A stretch of DNA of 64,000 nucleotides from Euphorbia lathyris (Eukaryota; Streptophyta; Magnoliopsida; Malpighiales; Euphorbiaceae), in contig NC_088915.1 in the NCBI RefSeq assembly GCF_963576675.1, forward strand, positions 33,571,501-33,635,500, read 5' to 3'. Under the pieces are notes generated by a model. That model was not told the origin of the DNA. It saw nothing but the letters and a program-made list of their open reading frames with translations, and searched no databases. The translations under genes and the position numbers were made by a program. Positions 33,525 through 45,730 of the stretch are shown here, piece by piece. How positions within the stretch are numbered: the stretch's first letter is position 1; each line of letters opens with the position of its first letter.

Positions 33525-36500
33525 ATGACTAACACCGATCTGCGAAACATTATTACCGATAACAAATTGAATGGTTCAAACTTCACCGACTGGTATCGCA
33601 ACTTCAAAATTGTTTTGAAGTTCGAGAGGAAAGGGTATGTACTTGATACACCGATACCCCCTTACCCAACGGATGATGCTCCCTACCAAGAATTTTATGC
33701 TTACTTGAAACATAAATCTGATGACGATCAAACGGGAGACATCATATTTGCATCTTTAACACCGGAAGTAAAAAGGCAACTAGATTCAGATATGGATGCC
33801 TATTCCATGGTCAAGCACCTAAAAGAGTTATTTGTGAATGAAACTCGGTGCGAGCGCTTCGAAATAACCAAGGAGTTATATAAAAGCAAGATGTAGGTGG
33901 ACACATCTGTAATGGCACATTGTGCAAAGATGATCAGCCTTATCACCAAGTTTTTTAGTATTGGAGATGCGATGGACCATGAACTAAGTGAAAACTTACT
34001 TCTTCAGTCCCTCCCCGAGAGTTACTCACAGTTCATCATGAACTACCAAATGAGTGGCTTGCAAACCTCTCTTGTAGAGCTTGCGCATATGCTCGAGTCA
34101 GTCGAGCCCATTATAAAAGAAAACAAGGAGATACTGGCCCTTGCTATTAAAGGATTGAGAAAAAGGAAAGGGATCTCTCCCAATCCAAACCATCTTGATA
34201 AAGGCAAGGTGGCTGAGCTCACCGAAACAAAGGGAAAGGAATTAAAGACGGGCATTGGAAGAGGAACTGCAAGGAGTACCTAGCCTCCCTCAAGAAGGGA
34301 AATGGTGGTGCTTCAACATTTGGTATGTTTTATATTGAAATAAATACAGTTTCACTGTCTGAATCTTGGGTATTAGATACCGGATGTGGATCTCATATTT
34401 GTACAAATATGCAGGAGCTAAATCAGACTAGGGAACTAAAGAAAGAAAGCATAAACTTGCGAGTAGGAAATGGAGCAAGAGTTGCCGCCCTCGCAATTGG
34501 AGATTATGTTTTAAATTTGCCCTCTGGGCTTGTAATAGAATTAAGGAATTGTTTATACGTTATACGTTCCTCAAATGTCTCACAACATTATTTCTATTAG
34601 CCGTCTTGTTGACGACGGTTTTCATATTTCAATAAAAGACAAGAGTTGCAATTTTTATAAAGATTCGATCTTTTATTTTTCAGGAATTTCACAAAACGGG
34701 ATTTATGTGTTAGATAACAAAATTCCTGCTTTTGCAATTGATACCAAAAGACATAAGCTAGATAATTCAACTTACTTGTGGCATTGTCGTTTAGGCCATA
34801 TAAACAAGAGACGCATGCTAAAACTATATTCAGATGGGCTTATAGATCCAATCGATCCCGAATCATTGGAAACATGCGAATCATGTTTAAAAGGTAAAAT
34901 GACAAAGACACCCTTTAGCAATAAAGGTGAGCGTGTATCAGACACTCTAGGACTCATTCATTCAGATGTATGTGGTCCTATGTCAGTCCAAGCAAGAGGA
35001 GGATTCAGATTCTTCATAAGCTTCATAGATGACCATACCCGATATGGTTACATCTACTTGATGAAGCACAAGTCAGAAGCTTTTGAGAAATTCAAATGCT
35101 TCAAGAATGAAGTATAAAATCAATTAGGAAAGAAAATAAAGACGCTTCGATCTGATCGAGGTGGCGAATATCTTTCAGATGATTTTCTGAATTATCTAAC
35201 TAAATGTGGGATATGCTCACAATGGACACCTCCCTATACACCACAACACAATAGTGTGTCCGAGAGGAGAAACCGTACCCTATTAGATATGGTACGATCC
35301 ATGATGAGCATGGCCTTACTTCCAAAGACGTTCTGGGGCTATGCCTTAGAAACTGCCCTCTTCACCCTAAATCGAGTACCAACTAAATCCGCTAGTTCCA
35401 CACCATATGAATTGTTCGTTGGTAGGAAACCCGTGTTTTCATTTATGAGAATATGGGGTTGTTCAGCCTTTGTCAAACGCATTGCGTCCGACAAACTAGA
35501 TTCGAAATCTGATAAATGTTTCTTCATTGGATACCCTAAGGAAACTATGGGATATTACTTCTACCATCCAGATGATCAGAAAGTAATCGTATCCAAGCAC
35601 GCAACCTTCTTAGAGAAAGAGTTTCTCGAAGAAACACAAAAGGGAAGCATGATTGAACTTGACGAAGTTCAAGAAGAAGAAACACCGACTGAAACAACAG
35701 AGGCGGTTGAGGTACCCGAAGGAGTCCCATTAGATGAGACTCCAGTGCCACCTATTCATAGATCATAAAGAATTCGTGAACTCCCAGTTAGATATGGTTT
35801 TCTAGTGGGAGATGATAATGAGGTTCCCGTGTTAGACGACGAACCCGAAAACTACGAAGAGGCTCTTACTAGTCCAGATTCTAAAGCATGGCTTGAGGCC
35901 ATGGATTCTGAAATGGATTCCATGTATACTAACCAAGTGTGGACTTTGGTTGATCCACCCGAAGGGATAATACCCATTGGGTGCAGGTGGATCTTCAAAA
36001 AGAAGATAGACATGGATGGAAAGGTTAGCACCTACAAAGCTAGGTTAGTAGCGAAAGGATATCGTCAGAAGCAAGGAATTGATTATGATGAAACTTTCTC
36101 TCCTGTGGCTATGTCCAAATCAATCAGAATCATGCTTGCAATTGCCGCTCACTACGATTATGAGATTTGGAAAATGGATGTGAAAACAGCTTTCCTAAAC
36201 GGAAACCTGCTTGAGGATGTATATATGATGCAGCCTGAAGGTTTCATATCGAATGATGCAAATAAAGTTTGCAAACTTCAGAGATCCATTTATGGACTCA
36301 AGCAAGCATCTAGAAGCTGGAATAAGCGTTTTGACGAAACCATAAAACAATTTGGTTTTGAACAAAATTGCGAAGAAGCTTGCATTTACAAGAAAGCAAG
36401 TGGGAGCTCTATAGCATTTCTCATACTATATGTGGACGATATATTATTAATGGGAAATGACGTTGCTCTCTTACAGTCGGTGAAAGTATGGTTATCTGGT

Positions 36501-37410
36501 AACTTCTCAATGAAAAACCTTAGTGAAGCAGCTTATATACTTGGTATAAAGATCTATAGAGATAGATCGAGAAGACTGCTTGGTTTTTCACAGGCTACAT
36601 ACATTAAAAATGTGCTAAATCGGTTTAGCATGCTTGAATCGAAACGAGGTAACTTACCCATGTTACATGGAGTAAAGTTAAACAATCATCAATGTCCTAA
36701 AACCGATGATGATAAACGACGCATGGCTGTAGTCCCGTATGCCAGCGCAATCGGTTCGATTATGTATGCTATGCATTAGACCTGACGTAGCGTTCGCGTT
36801 ATCTGTAACGAGTCGTTACCAAGGGAATCCGGGAGACGAGCATTGGATTGCCGTCAAGAACATTCTTAAGTACTTGAGAAGAATTAAAGATATGTTCCTA
36901 GTGTACGGAGAAGGTGATCTGAAAATAGAAGCATTTTCAGACGCAAGTCATCTCACAGATGAGAATGATTATAAATCCCAATCAGGATACCTGTTTATCT
37001 TGAATGGGGGCGCGGTCAGTTGGAAGAGTTCCAAGCAGGGAAGCGTAGCTTTCTCTACGACCGAGTCAGAGTATATCACAGCTGCGGAAGCAACAAAGGA
37101 AGCGGTTTGGATTAGAAAGTTCATTACAGAACTAGGTGTGGTGCCTGACATTGTCAATCCCATTACACTGTACTATGATAACAATGGAGCCATTGCGCAA
37201 GCAAAGGAACCACGGTCTCATAATGCATCCAAGCATTACCTTAAGCGATACCACATCATTAGAGAGATTGTGGCTAGAGGAGAAGTGAGAATAGAAAGAG
37301 TACCTACAGAGGACAACGTTGTAGATCCGTTGACAAAGCCTTTAACCCAAAGAATACATGATCGTCATTTAACTTCTACTGGGATAAGTTTTAGAAACAA
37401 TTGGCTTTAG
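33525..37410 (+). pseudogene. gag-pol: gag-pol of copia B, broken
   Basis: Starts ATG 33525. Gag matches copia A. TAG at 33894 falls where copia A reads CAA. A deletion of about 36 bases near 34245 removes the front of the CCHC zinc knuckle and shifts the frame. Protease (VLDTGCGSHIC) lies near 34370. An 8-base tandem duplication (TATACGTT) near 34558 shifts the frame again. Integrase has Asp in HSDVCG, a TAA at 35115 and SDRGGEY near 35150. A TAA at 35766 precedes RT. RT carries YVDDILLMG near 36430. A further frame change near 36760 leads into RNase H (AFSDASH, TTESEY, YDNNGA). The last codon ends in a TAG at 37408. Confidence 0.87.
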
Positions 37411-37424
37411 TCCAAGTGGGAGTA
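37411..37424 (+). promoter_or_regulatory. Polypurine-rich tract, copia B
   Basis: AAGTGGGAGTA directly precedes the 3' LTR. Copia A has AAGTGGAAGAA in the same place. Confidence 0.6.
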
Positions 37425-39506
37425 TGTTGGGGTTTAGTGTCCTATAGACAATTGTTCTAGGATACAAACTTAATGTAAATGAATTGTTCTTTATATCATT
37501 TGTTTAATGAGATATATGTTTTATAACTATATAAAGGCAATCCCTTTTAAGCACTAAATAAAGTCTAATAAAAGGAAATCCGTAAGTTTATTTAAAGTGA
37601 TTATAAAGTGTTCATACAAGCATGAAGTGAGACAAAACTTTATAGTAAACTGATAAACTTAAAACCACCCCAAGTCAAGTGATATGTTTAGGATTGACAT
37701 ATCACTGTTGAGACTTGTATGTAACAATGTCTTCTGTCCGACAGAAAGCTGATCTCACAAGCTTCATATATACAGATATCTGGACAGTTACATAGATCTG
37801 ATGAAACGTTGTTCATTAGGATTGGGGATCCGATTTGAGATAACAGGATGGGTAAATTCATCCTTGTCACCTGTTCATCTCATTGGTATTAATAGGTATA
37901 ACTAATCCTCAGACTCAAAGGAATATTAATTGGTATTCTGGATTACAGAATGTGATGCTTTGACTCTGGTGTAACACGATCCTTAACAGAGATGACTCTG
38001 GGGTGTGAACAGTAGACGTTGGGTATCACAGGAAGTAATTGCGGAGTCGTTATATATTGGATTGAACATTTATCACTCCCGATAAATGGGAGATACATCC
38101 ATGGATCGCTTGTGGAAGACTCGACTCTAAATCCTTGCAAGGTGATAGCTTAAGAGTAAGAAATACAGATTTCACTTAACCTATCTTTTTGAGTTGACTC
38201 GGCCTGTACAAGTAAAACGAACGTCTCACTATATGTAACTTGACATCACCCATAGTCATAAGATTCAGTTCAAGGATGTAGTTGATAAATGATCGAATTA
38301 TACTGTAACTAATACGGAAAGGTTAACGACAGAATCAACCTGTCTTCTTATAGCTCCGGGGGAATGATTACGGACTTGCTAATCACATACTCTGTACATC
38401 ATTCCGTTATGCAAAGATTAAATATAATTCTTTGAAAATTAATTTAATAACGTTGCATACGGCTAGAAGCAATAAGAACCTAATGGATCACACATAAGAC
38501 TTGGAACCTAAAAGAGAGATAGATGTTAATTAATTGATAGAAGCCCAATTGAGCCCAATAAGGCCCATGGACATAAGGGGGTCGAAATTCATGTAGTGAT
38601 ATACATGAATAATTAATTTGATTTTGTTAATCCTAATTAGATTAGGAATATGAATTAAATTAATTAAGAGATAATTAAGTTAGGAGTTTTAATTAGATTA
38701 ATATACTCCTATTATTATCCAATAAGGTTATTATTATTATCTTTAATATATTAGATATATAGTGAGATAATAATTAGGAATTCTATTCCGAATGGAATTC
38801 CTATTCAGTAACCTAATTCTATCTAACTAGAGATTAGATACAAGAGATTATAAATACCCCTTCCCTTGAGAATTTCGAAATCCAAGCAAGCCATACCCTA
38901 CTTGTGATTTTCGAAATTCACCTAGTCCAAGAGAGAGAAAATTCGACACCCCTAGTTCGAGGACGAGATTTCTCTACGGCTTTGTTTGATCAATTAATTT
39001 CATCTATTTCTTTTATCCTTGATCTTGTGTTGATTAGTTAGAGGCAATCTACTTTGGTTGCTATTCAACGGTTGATACTAAATTAATCTTCCCATGTTTT
39101 ATTTCGTGTTTGGGAACTCGAAGAAGAAAAACAAACAAAAGGGAGAAATTCGTTTTACTACACCTACATCAGGTCAGTTCACGATTTCGCGGATTCTCGA
39201 AGATTGAACCGTCGGATCGTCGCGATTTTTGGACAGGAGCTTCTAGACATATTCTTCCACGTTTCCACCGAAGGGATTGTCGTTCGAGGTCTGGAAGGTC
39301 TGTTTCAGATAGGGGCAGATTGGTAGACAGTTTCTATCTCTTTTGAAGTTGTGGGCACTTCGTTTGCAACGGTAGATAGAACTTCTAAAAGGTATTTCTT
39401 CTTATCCTTCTTTATATGAAATAACGGTTAACGGATCTTGTGGTTAAATGGAAATAGGTTAAAATTTTTATATTTCCGCTGCTATACCTTAGCCTAATTT
39501 CCAACA
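37425..39506 (+). repeat. 3' LTR of copia B (2082 bp)
   Basis: Begins TGTTGGGGTTTAG and ends TTTCCAACA. TATA-like ATAAATACCCC lies near 38850. It is homologous to the copia A LTR at both ends and in the segment around GATTGACATATC, which shows common descent of the two families. Confidence 0.92.
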
Positions 39507-41071
39507 GATTGACATATTGCTATTGAGACTTGCATGTAACAGTATTTTCTGTCGAGACAGAAAGCTGATCTCACAAGCTTTAGATATTCTGATATCTAGA
39601 CAGTTACACGGATCTGATGAAGGAGTTCATTAGGATTGGGACCCGACTTGAGATAACAGAATGGAGTGATTTATCTAATGTGTCAAATGTTCATCTCATC
39701 GGTATTAGTAGGTATAACTAATCCTCAGACTCAAACATTCATTAATTAGTAATTCTGGATTGCGGAGTCTGGTACTTTGATTCTGTGCGAGCATGATCCA
39801 ATAGGTGAGAGCCTAGGGTGTGTGAGAGCGGGGTTGGGTATCACGCGAAGTAATTACAGAATGGTTAATGTCAGATTGAGCATTCGTCACTCCCGATAAA
39901 TGGGAGATATATCTAAAGGGCCGCTTGTGGAGAATTGACTAAAATCCTTGCAAGGTGATACAGTTAAGAGTAGAAATAAACATTTCACTTAACTTATCTT
40001 TCAGAGTGAATTCAACCTGTACAAGTAAAACCAGACTCTTCGTTATATGTAACCTTGACACATTCCATGGTTATAAGGAATTGACCGACATGATATAGTT
40101 GACGAAGGATCGTATTATACTGTACCTAATACAGAAAGGTTAATATCAGTTATCAACCTGACTTCTTAATTGCTTTGGGGGAATATCATAGGTTCTGCTA
40201 GTAACAGCTCTCGATGGTATTCCGTTATATATATGTTGGAATTAATCGTAATGAATAATTTCAAATGACATATACGACTAGTGGCAATAAAGAACCTAAT
40301 GGGTCGCATATGGGACTTGGAATCGGAGGACGAAAATGTAATTAGTGGGACATACACATATGGGCCGAAATTTATATTAATTTAGGGATAAATTAATTTG
40401 ATTAATAATTATAATTTGATTATGGTTATCAATTAAATTAAAAGATTATCTGATAATATTAATTAGAAGTTTTTATGTGATTGAAACTCTAATTAAATTA
40501 TCCCTAACATTAATTAATTATTAATTTGATTAATATTAATTATCTAGATATAATTAGTTATTATTTAGATAATAGTAAAGTGTTTATTTAATTATCTAAT
40601 TAGGAATCCTATTCCGACTAAGATTCCAATTATTTAATTACCTAACACAACTGGGATTAGGGTTAAGAAAAGTCTATAAATAGACTCCCTAACCCCTAAA
40701 ATTCGACCAACACAAAAAGGGAGAGGAGGAATTGTTCCATCTTTCGTCTCGGCTAATTTACTTTATTTCTTACTCCCTCTTTGATCTCGTATCAATTTCT
40801 GTTAGAGGCAATCATTGCGATTGCTATTTATTGAAGGTTGATCACTGATTATCTTTTGGTTTTGTGTTGAATCAAACGTTCGTGGTTCACGAGTTGATAA
40901 TAACAAGTTGTGGGCACTTCGTTTGCAACGGTAGATAGTTCATCACTAAAGGTACTACTATCTATCACTCTTTATATGAAATAACAATTAACAGATATTG
41001 GAAAAGGGAAATTGATAAAATAGATAAAATTTTATTATTCCGCTATGCCTAGGCTTGTCTATTTTCCTACA
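39507..41071 (+). repeat. 3' LTR of copia A, right fragment (LTR positions 258-1824)
   Basis: Starts GATTGACATATTGC immediately after the copia B LTR, runs to TTTTCCTACA and is followed by TCATT. LTR positions 258-1339 are thus present both left and right of copia B. Confidence 0.9.
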
Positions 41072-41076
41072 TCATT

Positions 41077-42590
41077 GTGTAAGGATGAATGTAGGACATA
41101 GCATAGAAAATATTATATCCATGATAAGTTAATGATCTCTTTAATTTGTGCAGTTTGTCCTTTCGTAAGACATGTGTCCTCAAAGTGCCAATCAATAAGC
41201 CATGCATCATCATGGAAATTGGCACATGGCATTCATAGTAAAAATTGAGTTAAATAGGATACCTCTTCTATGAACTTTAATCCCTCCTCTGCATGCTTCA
41301 TCTTTTCTCTGCATTGAGATTTTCCTCTGCCTTTTATTTTATGGGTTGATTGGACCGACCTCTACAGATTTAGAAGGAGCAGCTCGATGCGGACACACCC
41401 GGGCAGTGCGGATTGATACCAATTGTCAATATGCCTACTAGTCGGATGTGCTTGAATCAAGTAGCCATGCTCATGATAATCGGACAGCTTGAATCGAGGC
41501 AACAAAATTCATGATGAAAAACGGATACGCAAATGCGTTTGGATAGCGCAAACATTAGATGCGAAGAGGTCCGAGTTGGCTCTAGGTATCGAGCGATTGT
41601 GAATCGACATTAGAAGGACCTCATATTGCAGGTGTTACTCGGATGCGAGGGTGATCTCAGGTTTCGAATAGCTTCTAACTTCGAGAGTAATTCGAACAAA
41701 AGGGGTCGATTTGGATAGAGCTTCGAATAAGCTTCCGATTTCGAAACAAGTACGTTGACGGGGCTTCCGATTTCCTGAGGAGGACTTCGACGGAGCTTCC
41801 TATTTTAGCGGAGAGGTTCCGCCTTCGAAGTTTGATTAGATTCGGGGACCTACAAGTGAGCTTGTTAATTATCTTCTATGTATTTTCACACTCTTGTTTA
41901 TTGCTTTGTTTGTTCCTCCTATTTGTTCGACCTCCCCCTGCCTTTAATGTGTAGATTTGTGTGAACCGACGTCTATAGATTTGGAAGGAGCTGTCCGATA
42001 TGGTCACACCCGGACGGTGCAGATCGACACCAATTGGGCAATCCTGGGGAGGTCCAAATCGGCTAGCATATCCAAAGGGTGCGAATGGTAGATCCGGGGA
42101 GGTTCGGATTGGCTTCAGATGTTCGGAAGTTGCCGAACAACATCGAAAAGCCCGGAGATCATGGATCCACTTAAAAATGCTCGGAGAAGCACACATCGTC
42201 TTTGAAAGGTGCGTGGACCCGTTTTGAATAGTTAGAAATGCCGAAGATCTGATCTCCACCTTTATGAATTGCAATATCTTTATCAAGGACCACTTTCCTG
42301 ACCCTTTTTTAATGAAAATATGATCCAGGCCCACTAGAGTTATAGTTCCTGCTTAATGAGGCTTAGATTTGATGAAAGCTTTGCAACTCTCCAATAATCT
42401 GAGTTTTCTGCTCCTGGACTTTTGAAACTCGTTGGATATTGATCAAAACCAAAGATTCCCTTCCGTCAATGGTTAAAGGGAGAGATAGATTTGATGAATC
42501 GTGTGCTACTCCACGCTCACCGCACCAAATAATGAGGAAGTGGATCTTCGGAGTTCATCGGGTACAAGAGGCTAGATAATATTAAGTATA
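41077..42590. repeat. Unassigned region with a diverged 70-bp direct duplication
   Basis: No gene recognised. A segment at about 41361-41430 (ACAGATTTAGAAGGAGC, CACACCCGGGCAGTGC, ACCAATTG) recurs diverged at about 41966-42036, 605 bp later. The flanking CTGCCTTTA-like text is also similar, suggesting an old tandem duplication of a longer unit. G+C is higher here than in surrounding DNA, and TTCGA/GCTTCCGATTT motifs recur at 41660-41800. Confidence 0.5.
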
Positions 42591-42597
42591 TTTTTTT

Positions 42598-42720
42598 TTA
42601 ACTTTGAAGCGGTGGTGCATCTGCCGGTTTCTATTTAAATAGGCTAGATAAAAATAGAAACCGGAAGTGCATCTGCCGGTTTCTATTTAAAATATATTTT
42701 TTTTAACTTTGAAGCAGTGG
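42598..42720. repeat. Short hairpins flanking the foldback
   Basis: TTAACTTTGAAGCGGTGG (42598) recurs as TTAACTTTGAAGCAGTGG near 42703. Between them, CCGGTTTCTATTT and AAATAGAAACCGG form an inverted repeat. A related hairpin lies on the other side (GAAACCGGAAG...CTTCCGGTTTC, 43529-43557). Confidence 0.6.
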
Positions 42721-43431
42721 TCTCCGCTTTTTAAAAATTTTTAACGTAAAATTTTAAAAAAGTCCCTATATATTTTTTAACTTTTTAATTTAACTTCAAC
42801 TTTTAACTATTTATTTTAAATTCATTAATTAAACATTTCCTTATCAAATTAGTTAGTAGTAAACATCTAATTCGGTTAAAAATGTTTTATTCTTTTAAAT
42901 ATGAGTTTGAAATTATAATTTTGACAGTTTAAATTACGGTTTTTACAGTTTCTTTATAGTCACATTACAATTTGAAATATGGTTTTTCACTTTGAACATT
43001 TAACTATCACTTCGAACATTTAACTGTCACTTTGAACAGTTTAAATTACAGTTTGAAATGGTTTAACTGTCACTTCGAACCGTAACTGTCATTTCAAACT
43101 GTAATTTAAACTCTTTGAAGTGACAATTAAATGTTCGAAGTGACAGTTAAATATTTGAAGTATAAAAACCATATTTCAAACTGTAATGTGACTATAAAGA
43201 AACTGTAAAAACTGTAATTTAAAATGTCAAAATTATAATTTCAAACTCACATTTAAAAAGAATAAAACATTTTTAACCGAATTAGATGTTTACTATTAAC
43301 TAATTTGGCAAGAAAATGTTTAATTAATAAATTTAAAACTAAATAATTAAAGATTGAAGTTAAATTAAAAGTTTAAAAAAATAGAAGGACTTTTTTGAAA
43401 TTTAACTTTAAAAAATTTTGAATAGCGGAGA
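42721..43431. repeat. Long inverted repeat (foldback), arms about 340 bp
   Basis: Left arm 42721-43060 (TCTCCGCT...) and right arm 43090-43431 (...AGCGGAGA) are imperfect reverse complements separated by about 29 bases. Matching landmarks include GTAAACATCTAATTCGGTTAA against TTAACCGAATTAGATGTTTAC (trimmed here to their shared core) and CAGTTTGAAATG against CATTTCAAACTG. Inside each arm CACTTCGAACATTTAACTGT recurs about every 20 bp. It is probably a foldback-type transposon or MITE. A transcript would fold into a long hairpin. Confidence 0.85.
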
Positions 43432-43914
43432 TGGATTTGAAAGCTTAAAAAAATTATATATATATATATATATCTTAATACAAACCCGAAGCTATGTATT
43501 TAAAAAAAATAAAAAAAAAATAAAATTGAGAAACCGGAAGGCTGGCTTCCGGTTTCTTTACAAAATGAAACTGAAAGCCAGCCTTCCGATTTCGAACCTA
43601 GTTAAACCAGTCCTACAGTGGACAAAATGTTTAACCGGACTCTTAATAGGATAAAAATTTCATTATAAACCTCAAAGTGGGGCAAAATCCAATACTATGA
43701 GAGAAAAAAACTAAAATAAAAATTAAATATTAATCATTATAAAATATGGATAAAGATAATTCTCCCATTTTTAATGTTATTTAATTTATATAATTATTTG
43801 TTTTTTTTAGAATAATTTATTGTTTCCGCAAAATTAATTAAAAATTGAAGTAATGTGACATTTGATTGAAATCCTTGTAAAAAGATGGTACGATGAGATG
43901 AGATTGCCTGTTTT
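43432..43914. other. AT-rich spacer, foldback to PPR relic
   Basis: Contains a TA microsatellite near 43456-43473, a perfect 11-bp-stem hairpin (GAAACCGGAAG/CTTCCGGTTTC) near 43529-43557, and no gene. Confidence 0.5.
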
Positions 43915-45730
43915 TTGCTTCTCAAATATTCTACACCGGTTAGAAAGCTTCCATACCCATCGACCACCTGCTATCTCGTTTGCTCACCGTCCGAAACCGC
44001 AATGTCAACCGTGACCCAGAATAGGGTCGCCTCTCGAATTACCATTACGCCACCTCTGTCGATGACTCCGAGCCGCAACGCCTGGTTGATTTTGAATTCC
44101 TTTAAGACCTGCTGCAACATGGGTCTTTGTCTAATTCTTATTTTCTCAATAAAGCCATCTCCTTTTATGCTAAATCCGCTTCTAAGGGTATGGGCGCTCA
44201 ATTTCATTCCATCATTATTAAGTTGGGTTTTATTTTGAACGTATACATATGCAGTGCTGTTATTGATATGTATGCCAAGTGCGGTGAAATTCACAGTGCT
44301 CATAAAATATTCGACGAAATACCTGAACGAAATGTTGTTACTTGGAATTCGTTAATTTCCGGGTATTTGAATATCGATTGCCCACGATTCGCTTTGTGAA
44401 CATGCCAAGGGATTGGAGTTGTTTCATCATATAGTATTTTAGCTTGTCTTGTGGGTTGCTCACAGTTGGAGGCTCAGGCCAGTGAACTTAGGACTCAGAT
44501 TCATGGACTGATTACGAAAGCTGGTTTTGAGCGCAATGGTTGTTGGAACTGCTTTAATCGATATGTATGGTTGTGGCACTGTTGGAGAATCTCGTTTGGT
44601 TTTTGATCATATGGTGGAAAGAAACGTTTTTACTTGGAATTCTATGATTACTGCATATGCACAAAGCGAACAACCAGAAGAAGCAATGACTCTAGCAAGT
44701 TCTATGACTTGTTTAGGTGTTAAACCAAATTACATAACTTATAACAGCCTTCTAACTTCATTTTGCTGTCCTCAATAACTTGATTGTTGCAAGCAAGTTC
44801 ATTGTTGTGTGATTCGGCATGGGCTTGAGTGTAACGCATTTCTAGCTGTCACTCTCGTGACTGTCTATTCCAAGTGTAGTAGTTTGCAGGATTTTAACAA
44901 GTTATGTTCAGGTATGAAATTATGCAACCAAATATCATGGAATGCAGTAATTGCCGGTTATTGCAATCTAGGATCTAGTGAGAATGCTCTGAAATTGTTC
45001 TGTCAAATGGCGCAAACCGACATCAGTATGGACTTTTACACATTTACAAGTGTGTTAGGAGCTGTATGGGATATTTCAGGATTTGAAAAGGGAAGGCAGA
45101 TGCATTCTCTTATTCTAAAAAAGGGGCATGCTTCAAATTTGGGTGTTCAGAATGGTCTTGTCTCCATGTATGCAAGATGCGGAGTTATCAAGGACTCGAA
45201 GAAGGTATTTTGGTTAATGGAGAAACATTATTTGGTCTCATGGAACAGGATGTGCTTGCAATGGATATGGTTTTGAGGCTGTTGAATTATTTGATCAAAT
45301 GAGAAAAACCAAGATCAAACCCGAATTATCAGCTTGTAGCCATGTTGGTTTAGTGGAGAAGGGGCTTGAATATTTTGGTCTGATGGCAAGTGATGAATCA
45401 ATTGGGCCTCTTAGAGTAGAGCATTATGCTTGTGTTGTTGATATTTTCGGTCGAGCTGGGTATCTTAGTGAAACTGAAACCATCACTGATAACATGCCTA
45501 TGTATCCATGTCCCTCGGTCTACAAAGCGCCGCGTACCGCTTGTTTAGTTCATGGAAATAAAGAAATTGCTGCACGTACTGGAAAAAAGCTTTTAGATTT
45601 GTGCCCTGATGATCCTGCAGCATACATTTTGCTATCAAATGTGTTAAGAAGTGTGGGTTGTTGGGATGATGCACAAGGCATATATGGAGACTAATGTGTG
45701 AGGAAGAAACCGGCTTGTAGTTGGATTTGA
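43915..45730 (+). pseudogene. PLS-type pentatricopeptide repeat (PPR) gene relic
   Basis: Organelle RNA-binding PPR proteins of the PLS class are recognisable across several frames. AVIDMYAKCGEIHSAHKIFD and RNVVTWNSLISGY lie near 44260-44370, with a stop at 44397. RNVFTWNSMITAYAQ lies near 44620, YNSLLTSFC near 44740, QISWNAVIAGY near 44925 and HSLILKKGHASNLGVQNGLV near 45100. The E-region follows: LSACSHVGLVEKGLEYF near 45330 and HYACVVDIFGRAGYLSE near 45420. CSWI near 45715 sits after a final frameshift. At least five frame breaks or stops exclude function. No DYW domain follows. The start region (43915-44120) has lost its frame. Confidence 0.82.

Larger units (their letters stand above)
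30078..39506 (+). mobile_element. Copia element B, 5'-truncated, nested in the 3' LTR of copia A
   Basis: Relative of copia A with its own LTR family (2082 bp at the 3' end). The 5' LTR lacks its first 230 or so bases, where it joins copia A LTR DNA at a few bases of microhomology (TTA/TTAA). The 3' LTR is complete and is followed by GATTG, which belongs to copia A LTR position 258. Coding capacity is lost through one stop, several frameshifts and deletion of the zinc knuckle. Confidence 0.88.
19523..41071 (+). mobile_element. Copia element A, 21.5 kb including nested insertions
   Basis: Ty1/copia element with a 1.8-kb LTR, initiator-Met PBS and gag-protease-integrase-RT-RNase H order. TCATT is present at both 19518-19522 and 41072-41076, which fixes the true outer ends. 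Inside, pol is cut at 26254 and resumes at about 28453, and the 3' LTR is split by copia B. LTR length and gene order would fit a Tork/Angela-type lineage; that placement is tentative. Confidence 0.9.
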
